Shown: positions 45,557 to 55,038 of the stretch, one piece after another
Position numbering within the stretch: the stretch's first letter is position 1
How the letters are laid out: the number at the start of each line of letters is the position of its first letter
DNA from: Apodospora peruviana
Lineage: Eukaryota > Ascomycota > Sordariomycetes > Sordariales > Lasiosphaeriaceae
Reading direction: 5' to 3'
NCBI GenBank assembly: GCA_033439685.1
Contig: JAUEDM010000004.1
Span: forward strand, 558,001 to 622,000
Length of the DNA: 64,000 bases
Position numbers and translations under genes: made by a program
The notes under the pieces: generated by a model
The model's input: only the letters and a program-made list of their open reading frames with translations
What the model was told of the DNA's origin: nothing
The model's database searches: none

Positions 45557-46939
45557 ATGCCTCCCGTTTGGTCTTTCAACGTAGCTAATTCTCCATCCAA
45601 CAGTAGTCCTCCGGATCGTCTTGGATGGGTCTCTTCACCCAACCAAAGAGGTACCATGGACATCATTTGGCCATGCGTCTCGACAGCCGCCCTTTGCTTG
45701 TGGTCCATGGCCCATCTGAATGTGCCATCCCCCAGCGATACAGCGACGACGATACTCGTGCGAAAGTTCCGGTGGCTCTTGCTCGGCATCCTCGCCCCGG
45801 AGCTCGTCATGATGTTTGCGTTTGCGCAAATGACATCAGCTCACCAGTCTGTGGAAGACATGAAAGCCCTCGGGTACAAGCACTGGACTGCCGCCCACGG
45901 CTTCTACGCCGATAGCGGCGGCTTCCGGCTGCACATAGCAGGCTACGGCAAACCGTTTCCCATCACGGCCAAGCAGCTTGCCTATCTCGTCGAGCATAAT
46001 CTGCTGGACATGCCCAGCATTACTGAGCACGAGATCAATGACAGAAGCAAGGCTGACGGAACCGCCAAGGCGCTTACATTCATCCAGTCCGGCTGGTTCA
46101 TGACGAAGCTCATTGGTCGTGTCGTCCAGGGACTGGCTGTCACTCCCCTCGAGTTGGCCACCTCGGGCCTGCTCCTCTGCTCTCTGACAACGCTCTGGTT
46201 CTGGTGGCGGAAGCCATTGGACACCCAGACCCCGACCGCCGTCCACGCCAAGCAAGACATTGTCACCATCCTGCTCAACGCCGGAGATGCGGCCAAAGTG
46301 CCCTTCAGAGACACGCCTTTGGACTTTGTGGAGCCCATTGTCTACTGGTCTAGCAAGTTTAACCCAGCTCTGCTACGGTTTATTCTACGATGGGGGCTCC
46401 AAGAACGGCCATTAGAACGTACGAGACATACCTAGCGTATCATTCTGAGTGAAACTCGTGGAATTATGCTTGTGAACGAATAGCACTGATCTTCAAATTT
46501 GGCCGCCTTACCGGCCGCAACAACAGGCATACCAAACGACCGTGACTATCATCCTCGCAACTTCAAACAAAACCTCTACCTCGCCTTTCCGGTCGCTTGT
46601 TTCAGTAGCATACATCTTCTCGGTTGGAATCTCGCCTTGCCAACAAGTACCGAGTGTACCTTGTGGAGGGTCAGCGTTCTCATCATGGAAGTCAGTCTCT
46701 CTATCCACGGCGTCTCCGAGGTTGTCGGCTTCTGGCGGAGTGGTTACAAAGTGGGGAGTATGGAACTCTGGGGCGAGTATAAGAAACGGAGGTCGTGGTC
46801 TTGGATCTTTATTGGGTTGGGATTGGTCAACTTTTTGTCCAGGATATTCCTTCTTACTGAAGCAGTTATTAGTCTCAGGGCCCTACCCGAGGCGGCATTC
46901 TTGGAGGTATCATGGTGTCAGTTTTTGCCGCGGTTGTAG
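45557..46939 (+). CDS. Fungal multi-pass membrane protein, 424 aa, function unknown
   Basis: Belongs to a widespread but unnamed fungal membrane-protein family that I recognise by its conserved segments. Two exons, 45557-46418 and 46527-46939; intron 108 nt, phase 1 (C+GC = Arg), rejoining ERIPND. Seen: GWVSSPNQRGTMDIIWPCVS near the start; a hydrophobic LGILAPELVMMFAFAQM; a soluble stretch with HWTAAHGFYADSGGF and PITAKQLAYLVEHN; then LIGRVVQGLAVTPLELAT and further helices; and the family-typical end SLRALPEAAFLEVSWCQFLP. The charged motif RKFRWLLLGILAPE is characteristic. No catalytic residues are evident, so channel, sensor or scaffold are equally possible. ATG 45557 gives a conventional start, though a missed upstream exon with a signal peptide is possible. 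Confidence 0.86.
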
Positions 46940-47372
46940 AGATGGGAGAAGTCACGGTTTGGTGTCTTCTGAGGATAATCGCACCCATATAGAGCCCACG
47001 GAAAGAAATAACTACGGTACAGCCTACTGTGTCTGCGACTAATTATCTCCTATGTACTTGGATACCTAGGTCTAACCCATGAAGCCAGTGTTCTCGATTC
47101 TACTTTATTTCTAAACGCCGCCGTTCTCCAGCCCGGGGCAGCCCCCCAAGGGCCCCGGTGTTTAAGCAATCAACATGATGTGGATTATATGTCCAAATGA
47201 CATAGAGTCCACCAACCCCTATCGTGAAAACCGATGCTCAAAACAAGCTATACGCCGGAGAAATATGCAGACCATAACCAAAATTCACAAAGGCCAACCT
47301 ATCCGAGTCATCCAACCCCCCTTTCCCTGAACCAAGCCCTAACAAAACCACATGACATCCTACACCGCAGAT
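46940..47372. other. Convergent intergenic region
   Basis: Contains ATACCTAGGT (47062-47071). No gene seen. Confidence 0.55.
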
Positions 47373-47786
47373 TTATGCAGACGATTTCAACAGATAGACC
47401 TCGTCATAAACCTTCCTCAACCTCCTACACGTCTCTACAAACCCGGTCTCGCACCACAACTCGGTCACGTTCCCCCACATTTCCTTCTCTACGTCTCTCG
47501 CCCCCTCGGCCTGCGGCACATCCCAGGCCGGCAGCCCGGGCTTATTGTCAGCCCACAGCCGCGTATGATTTCCCGCTCGATCGGTCTTGACGAGGTATTG
47601 GCCGTAGTCAGGATCATTGAGCCAGGCAAAGTCGAGCTTGAGCCCGTTGTGGTGGAAGAACATGTACCGCGTCGGTTTCGGCAGGACAACGGTCGTGGTG
47701 TTAATTTTTGTCGCCAAGAACTTGTTTCTGTCGAGCGTTGTGGGGGGTTTTGTTTCGGTTTCGGTTTCGGTGTCGGTGTCGGTGTT

Positions 47787-47818
<32 letters not shown>

Positions 47819-49208
47819 GGTCAGTTTGATCATCGATTCTTGCCGCCCATTGCTGCTTCCGCTCAAGTTGTTTCTGCTGCTTCTTCTTCTCGTCTTCAAA
47901 CGCGGCAATTACGGCGCGGTAGTCCTCCATCGGGTCCATCTGCTGCATCATCATATATTCCCACTCTCCGTGGTCGAGGCTTCTTCCCCGGACGCCGGGC
48001 AACGTCTTGACGTCCCAGTAACCTCTCGTCTGCTTGGCGGTAGCAATAGGTCGGCTGTCGCCCGTGCTTGCTACCCACGGCATCCAAAATTCTGCTGACC
48101 CATTCTCATAACGAAATCTACCGCCTCCATCATCACCCTGCGTCGTCCCATCCTTCTCTTCCTTTTGTTTACTCAACGTCTCCAACACCATAGCAGCATG
48201 CAAAAACGTCTCCTTGTCCCCCTCCCCTGGCCCATGCTGCGTCAACAGCGGATAATAGTACGCCGGCCCGTAGTAGTTGTAGTACGCCGCCAGCAGCAGC
48301 GTGTCGGCGTGGCGCGCCTTGTCGAGCACCATGACACCGCTCTCGCTGCTCGCGCGCGCCGACAACGGCGGCACGGCAACATCACCGGCGATAGCGTAGA
48401 ACCGAGCCGACGACGTCGACGACCAAAAGTCGGGCCAGGTGATCAAGCCCGTCGACGCGAACGGTTCCGACCCTTGCCGTAAAATCGGGTCCGGGTTGAC
48501 CACGGCGAGGCAATCGGCGTCGAGGAAGAGCACATCCTGAAAGGTCGACGCCAGTAGCGCCATCACTTTCCACTGGTAGCGCTCAATTGTTGCCGGCACC
48601 GATTTGGATTTCCGAAGGGCAGACCAGATCTCGTCGAGGCGGATGCAGGTCGCGCCGAGTCGGCGCAGCTGGTTGGCGCAGAGCTCTTCGATCCAGGGGT
48701 CGGTCGAGTCGAGCACGATCTGCACGGGCAGCTTGGAGCCGCTCTGCCGCACCATCACCATCATGGTCACCACCTGGCCGAAATTGTTGGCCCCTGCCGT
48801 GGTCACGATCCCGGCGGTGTCCCGGTCGAAGGGGAGGCGGCGCGCAAAGTCGGGCAGCTGCTTGACGAAGGAGGCGTGCGACTGGGCGAGGTCGGACTGG
48901 TCGGCCGCGGTCATGCCCTGCACCAGCTCCGGGCGGGCGTGGTCGACGTCTGGTCTGTACCCGTATTCGGGCGGTTTCTCACCTTCGGGGATCTTGACGG
49001 GTTCGGTGTTGAGCGGCCGCACGGCTTCGAGCTGCGAGAAGAAGTCGGCCCACCATTCCGTCTGTCTTTTCCATCCGCGCTCCGTGCTACCTAGCGGGTA
49101 GTAGTAGTCGGGGTAGCTGTTGTTGAAGGTGTGCAGGAGGATGAAGGCGAGAGGAAGGCCGAGCAAGGCGAGTCTCGCCTTCCGTCGCGGGGACGCCCAT
49201 ACTGTCAT
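47373..49208 (-). CDS. MNN1-type (GT71) alpha-mannosyltransferase
   Basis: Predicted Golgi type II membrane glycosyltransferase that adds alpha-linked mannose to cell-wall glycoproteins, using GDP-mannose. Single exon, 611 aa. ATG 49208 is chosen; the frame continues upstream only through a GTG. Seen: a short Lys/Arg-rich cytosolic tail; a membrane anchor at about 16-30 (ALLGLPLAFILLHTF); a stem; then the catalytic domain with GIVTTAGANNFGQVV, VQIVLDSTDPWIEEL, YQWKVMALLASTFQDVLFLD, and the metal-binding DxD motif as DADCLAV. SGVMVLDKARHADTLLLAA and GEGDKETFLHA, typical of the family, follow. An odd feature is an insertion of about 70 mostly charged residues (QQKQLERKQQW, then ten Asp, then alternating Thr-Asp/Thr-Glu) encoded by trinucleotide/hexanucleotide repeats, between DYRAVIAAFEDE and MFFHHNGLKLDF. 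It is probably a flexible surface loop. Confidence 0.93.
47751..47816. repeat. Compound microsatellite inside the GT71 gene
   Basis: A TTTCGG/TGTCGG hexamer array runs into ten perfect GTC units (47787-47816). Read on the minus strand, it encodes ten Asp followed by alternating Thr-Asp and Thr-Glu. Expansion or contraction by whole units keeps the frame. Confidence 0.9.
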
Positions 49209-51244
49209 TTGTCGCCGGTGACTCACGAGGTATGGGAGTCGGATGTTGTCTACCGCACGGGTAATGGAATCCTCATATTCAGAGAGTGATCAAGGAAAGA
49301 CGTGGACTTTTTGTTATCGCGCTCACAAGGGGGGCAGACACATTAATACGGATGCAAAGGCATCAATATGCCAGACAAAAGGCAAGCCGAGAGAGAACAT
49401 CTCACGATGCAATGGTCTGAAGTGGGCTTAGTATTTGAGACGGGCACATCGAACCCTGGGAGACATGGGGGGGGGGGGGTGAGGGGGGTGTTCAGCTTAA
49501 GCATGATGCATCCATGCATCCTCAATCCTTCGACTTCGTGTTTTAGCTCTCGAGCATGTGGCTCACTCACTTTATGGTAGCTTTTTAGGGCGACAATATC
49601 AGATCCTCACACGTGCACTGGTCCTGTAAGCCAATATAGAAAAGCTATCGCCCAATGTGGTCTAGTGAGACTACGAAGTTGGAATCAGGTCTCGTTTTGG
49701 GCGAGAAGGATTACGGGAATGGGGTGAGAGTTGGGGACCGACCATATTCCGCGTACGGATACCGAGGAAGGCCATTAGTCTGATCTCAAGGGAGAACATT
49801 GGGGGTTGTTCATCGCAGTTGAAACACGTAACAGTATGTGTGCCAGATGAAGCTTGACTGCGGCGGGGAGTTAGGGCTGTGATGGAACTGGCGATGGCAT
49901 GTTTCTCCTTTTCTGGGTCGCGCGCTTGCGGAAATAATCACCAAGTCAGTTACGAGATCTGACAGCATGGAGCTAATGCCCCCGCAGTGTAACCGCATAC
50001 GAAGTTCTCCACCAACAAAATGACTGAGCTGAACATTATTGAACATTTTGGGTCAAGTCGACCAAGTAGAACTCCTCGGGTCTGGTTGCCTGCCTGCCAC
50101 CTGCAGCCTGCCTCGGCCCTCGCAGCTCGGATTTTAGGGGTCTTTCCCGGCACACGGTTCAACGATAAGTGCGCTACCACTCGTGTTCGGACTCCGACAT
50201 GTCAGGCACCACCTTTCTTTCATGTGCGCAATGTCGACCATGCAAGGCACACTACGGAGTACGGAATGCGGATACTGGCAATAAGGCCCAAGAGGCACCA
50301 GGGGTAGATGACGGATACACGAACACATAACTTGAACCCGTATAAAAGGGGAATTGAGTCGACCATGTTTGTGTGGAATCAATGGCAGAGAGGCAGAGAT
50401 TTATTTATTTATTTCGATCGACTTTCAACAATGAAGTTGAATAGCCCAGACAGATGTCTCTGGATAAGACTCCGATACGAATTACACAGGTCGGGAGAGC
50501 CTGACTTGCAAACGACCGCTGCCTCAACTTAAAAGAAAACCTTATTGTATCGGGGTACAATCTTGTACAGTACGGGCGAGCAGGCTGACTCGTCGTCTTG
50601 AGACGACCACGTTGCCCCTATCTGCAGCTGCGTACGGATACTCCGTCCATGCCGCGTCACAGGAGATTAGCATGACTGTGCCTCGGGTGGGCAGATGCAT
50701 CGAATGGTACAAACCGATGAGTGGCTGTGGATCAAATATCCTCTTTCGATTGACAAACCAAAATGTTTGGGACAGTGGACATGAAGTCTGCTGAGTGAGA
50801 CTTGAAGAAAATGGGCTTGCATCAAAGGCAAAAATTACGATAAAACTTGATATTGATTCAATATCCCGACGTTGCCAGATGTTGAGTTGCTTTATGGCCA
50901 CCCCTTTCCCCTTGACCGCAATGGACATACGTACAGTATGGACGCGACGACTGGACGGGGGCACGCGGAGAGAACCCGGAACTGCTGTGCAACCAAACGG
51001 AGCTCACCCATTGGTTCCTTCAACTGTGTTAGTTTTCGCTCTCCTTTCCCGATCAGGCATCCATGCAAGAGCCTCACATCCCGACTTCATTCTTGATGTT
51101 CGACAGAGCCTCGTTAAGCATTCGTGTTGACGACAACCGCCAAACCAACCACACGAAGCCGTCAGCTGGTATCTTTCGGGTTTATGTTTCGCCGTGCCCC
51201 ATAACTTTCCTGTCCGAAGACTGGAGTTTCCTGAATCGACCGAC
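49209..51244. other. 2 kb without a supported gene
   Basis: Upstream of the mannosyltransferase and of the HET pseudogene. Has a 13-base G run (49467-49479). Several frames of 75-140 codons show no motif or splice partner. Confidence 0.5.
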
Positions 51245-52605
51245 ATGTGTCTCATTAATGCCCGCACGCTGGAGCTGGAGGCCCCCCGGTTCGGGAGCGA
51301 CATGCCCTCATACGCAATCCTGTCACACGCGTGGGAGACAGACGAGGTCACGTTGCAGGAGTTTGTGTCCGCAACCGACATCATCAAGGCCAAGAAAAGG
51401 CTACGCCAAAATTGCAAGGACCTGCGCTCTCGCTCAGAGCTTCCGTCTCGATCACGTCTGGGTCGACACATGCATGCCGCTCTTGTACGGGGAGAGCGAA
51501 AAAGCATTCACCCGGCTTCAGCACAAGATGATCAAGACGAGCAGCGATCTCAGTATCTTTGGCTGGCACTCTGATGAAAAGTTCGGGACTGTTGGTTATG
51601 CTGGCTTGACCGCTTCGTTGATGGTTACCATCCGGTACTTGATAACCAGTTATACAGGATCCTTGCAACAGCTCCGCGCCAATTTCCCAAGGAAGTTCTA
51701 TCTAAATGAGTGGATCAGAACGAGCTCAACAGAATACGGAGCACGAATATCGGCATCCGCATTAGTTGCCGACTCATTGAGGTGGGTTGGATTTCTGATT
51801 CCTCGGTTCCTCGTCATCGGGCGTACGCTCTCGTAATAAGTGAATTGCGCATCACGACGGATAAGCATGGCCACCCTGACAGTGGCTTTCACTGGGCAAT
51901 TCTGATGAAAAAGACCAAGCCGGACTACTTTGTGAGATCCTGCAGACAGCTGATACGGCTTGGTAAGTCTCATGCTTTAGAGAGAGAATTCAAAAAGACG
52001 GAGATGAGGACTACCTATCTCGCACTGGATACTTTACTACTTATCTACATCCAGAAGCAAGATTTGCGACATTCCTCCCTTCAGAAGTCCTTTCAGGGTA
52101 TCCGCTACCAGTGAAACTGGATAGATGGATTTTCGACATCGTGTCTGTCATTCCTGGTAGGACATGGGATCATGGTCTACAGTCATTCTTCATTGCAGAC
52201 GATAATCCCTTCCTGGTCTTCAGCTGGGGTCTGGTTCAGTGAGAGTCACACTCAGGGTCAAATCTCACGTCAAGCACGGGGATTACGATGAACTGTGCTG
52301 CTTCGCTCACATACTGTTCTCGCACCAACCTGTCCGTGTTTGGGTTCTTGACGATAGACAATATTGAGGAGAGGTCTCCACGGTTCGCCAATGTGGTTCC
52401 GACTGGAAGTGGGCGGACGTTGAGACCTGTTTTTGATTTTGATGCCTGCGCCAGCCTGATAATCCCAAACAAAGAGGACGCACCCGAGATTTGGAAACAG
52501 GTCAGTGACAGAGTCGGTGATGTGGTCATCTGCGCCCAGGTGGCCATCGACCCTAATTGTGGATATTGGTCGGAGCTACGCCTGAAAGCATGTGAAGCAT
52601 CATGA
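51245..52605 (+). pseudogene. HET-domain pseudogene with frame changes and internal deletion
   Basis: Remnant of a HET gene of the class starting M-x-L-I-N. From ATG 51245 the frame reads CLINARTLELEAPRFGSD, YAILSHAW and DEVTLQEF, i.e. the HET N-terminus. Near 51391-51399 an A-run appears to have one extra base. After it the conserved sequence continues in the next frame (GYAKIARTCALAQSFRLDHV, WVDTC). That is joined directly to MPLLYGESEKAFTRLQHKMI, although in intact relatives these segments are separated by well over 100 residues (the CIDK to LLGIFDVN part). There are no splice signals at the joint, so it is a deletion. A further frame change near 51710 brings in NIGIRISCRLIEV. Decayed C-terminal segments follow (LPVKLDRWIFDIVSVIPG at about 52115-52168, and a last piece to 52605). 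Non-functional by all signs. Confidence 0.85.
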
Positions 52606-52749
52606 AAGGGGTTTTGACGTTTGTTTAAAAAGAGAGATGGGCAAATGTAAGCCCTTGTTGGAGGCGATGCCCTTTAGATAAGAATAGTCCAACACCCGAA
52701 CCCATTCAACTCAGAAACACATGTTCCTACGTAGGAAATAATCCGACCG

Positions 52750-53392
52750 TCACGTCACATCAACGTCCGCCAACCCCTTCGGAATCTGCCCTGACGTGTC
52801 TCGCTTGGACATCGAGTTGCCGTCCACAACCTCCACTGCAGGCAACTCATGGACTTTCACGACCTGATTCGCCGTGAGCTCAGAGCACAAGTACTTGGCG
52901 CACTTGTGAATGGTCTCTAGTTTGGTGGGACTCGCTTCAGCCGACAAGCAAAACTCACGGTCCGGGCCCTCAATGCCATGGTAGATTCTTTCAACCCTAC
53001 AGGCGGCGTCCTTCAACTCGTTTAGTGTTTGCAATTGCGGTGACGTCGTAGGCTCAGGATTTAAGTGTAAGGTGCGTTTCTGGGCGTCCTGTGGCCTCGT
53101 GGTGTCCCCATCCGGCCCAGGTGCCATCATGAAGAGGAAAGGCGAAGCGGGAAAAAGAAAAAGACCGAAGCGTCCCAAAAGATTGCCGCTGTTGTCTCTT
53201 TCAGCTTCTTTTTAACAGAGTGACGACCAGTGCGCTGGTACTAAGCAGTAAGATAAAGATACCCACAGCTCCTCCAATGGCGGGCCCTATGAGGTCTGTG
53301 ACTGAACTTGGGTGTGTGGAGGCGACATGCTTTGGGTCACGGTGGTTGTTGGTTGCGGCTGTGCTGTCGAATAAAAGATTTCTGGAAGTCAT
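52750..53392 (-). CDS. Possible single-pass membrane protein with cytosolic VHELPA tail
   Basis: Two adjacent minus-strand frames look like parts of one gene. The upstream one (53392-53201) has an N-terminal soluble part and a membrane helix (IGPAIGGAVGIFILLLSTSA) followed by basic residues. The downstream one (53178-52750) is a polar tail with KCAKYLCSELTANQVVKV and HELPAVEVVDG. A HELPA/YELP-type motif is frequent in cytosolic tails of fungal single-pass proteins. Linking them needs an intron of a few dozen bases between about 53225 and 53150 that I could not fix. A signal peptide would have to lie further upstream and was not found. Two separate spurious frames cannot be excluded. Confidence 0.4.
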
Positions 53393-55038
53393 CTTGATCT
53401 CTCTCCCCGACTGCACGGACAACGTGTTGAGCTTGTCTGTTCGGACTCGGGCAAATTGGCAGGTCGAGATAAGTCATAGGCCAACGAGTCATGACTAGAA
53501 AGGTAGTGTAAAAAAAGGTAACATTATGGCCAATACTGCGAGTAGGCATCCGTGGAAAGATATAAGCTTTTATTAGAGTTCATACCTGCCTAGGTATCCA
53601 GCCAGTAGCTCAAATATATTCGGGCACCTACGAGGACTCATAGCGCGGATGGTTTCGTACCTATACAAGGCATGTCTCCTAGGGAGTCTCTGGCCGTAAT
53701 TATGGGAACCAGGAGGCTAGCCGGATACGGCTCCAACAAGATTGGCTGTATCGGTAATGCTCTGATGAATTTGGGACTAGGGAGAAATCTTCCAAACATT
53801 AGAGAAGCGCTGGTGGGGTGCTTGAGGTAATAAGCAGGGCGGCCGACTGGCGGACGTGAGTGCCCGGCTCTTAAGAGGATCAACTGCCATGCGCCTTGCG
53901 GCCTTACAGCTACACTTTGCCACTTCAGCTCTCTATCAGATTCAAATTTCCCCGTCGCTCACCCGACCCGTAAGGGCACGGTTTTCCTGTACAGTAAATA
54001 GTTTGAAGGTCCGACACGCCCAAGGGCACAGCGGTGTATGAATAATAATAATTTCCCCGTCGTTTCACCTGATGAGCTGAGATATAGACGCCGCATCAAC
54101 AGTTCCCCTCATATCAAGGTCCGATGTATGGCGACTTGCAAAGAGTGGTCTTCGGATTGCTGTTTGTTGATCTCCGCATTGTTCAAAGGACTTGGCGCCA
54201 AGAGGGTGAGTGAGTGTCTGCGTGTCTGCGTGAGACGGTGAGTGTTGTCGGGAACTCGAAGAGTGCCAGTCACGATTGCAGGTCAAGCCAAACCCGAAGA
54301 ACTTCCAACCTTTGATCATGAATTTTTTAAACAATTTCTCCTAGTTTGAACGTGGACCATTTCAGCAATGGGTAAAAGCTTTCCCGAGAAAGGAACTGCT
54401 CATCTTCCAGAAGGGCGCATTCCCCATTCTATCATTAACAGCTGTCATTTATCAGAATTAAGCCTGAAACTGGAGAGTGGACAGGGAGGAAGGACTTTTT
54501 GCCCCAAGTTCCAATGTTCTCGAAGAACCCGGAGAAGGGGACCCAAAAGCGGCCCGCTGAGGGGGAAGGTGTGCTAAATCACTGCCCAGCGTCCCCTGAC
54601 AAACGGCTGGGGCGCCGCTCCAGCGCACACCGGCGGGCTGCTCATGCAGCACCATCCCGCATGAGGCAGGGGGACAAGGGGTCAGAGGTCCAAGCGCACC
54701 AAGTACTGCTCAGGCCCAGGGAAGTCCGGGCAGATGAGCAATCATCCAATTTCCTTCCGGGCCATCCATCGTCCAATGTGCCACCCATCACCGCACCAGC
54801 TCTGCTGCTGCTGCTGCTGCTGCTGCTGTGCAATGCGATATTGCTTCTTCATCCCAACGTCCTACAACCAGCCAACCAGCTAACAAGCCGGCGCATCTTC
54901 GCAGCCTTTCGCTCGTTGAATGTTCCACCACTTCCCTCGATCGATCGACGACCTCGGTCCGACCCACCCACGAACGCGCTGTATTGCGGACGACCCGGGC
55001 CCGGCTCCGAGTGCGAGTGCGAGCTCACGACGCGACCT
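53393..55038. other. Upstream region of the F-box/ankyrin gene
   Basis: 53393-54480 shows no gene. From 54499 the F-box/ankyrin frame is already open, for 180 codons before the chosen ATG, including a Leu run from a CTG repeat; this is treated as leader. Contains TGCCTAGGTATC (53588-53599). Confidence 0.5.
54802..54828. repeat. (CTG)9 trinucleotide repeat
   Basis: Nine perfect CTG units in the presumed leader of the F-box/ankyrin gene. If translated in the same frame as that gene they encode a Leu run. Confidence 0.92.

Noticed and set aside
47352..48098. 248-codon plus-strand frame with a long Val run
   Set aside because: Antisense of the Asp-rich repeat in the mannosyltransferase gene; the Val run is a repeat artefact.
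42944..49208. A biosynthetic cluster around the MpaB-like oxygenase
   Set aside because: MpaB-like proteins occur in many fungi outside clusters, and the neighbours are a HET gene, a membrane protein and a wall mannosyltransferase.
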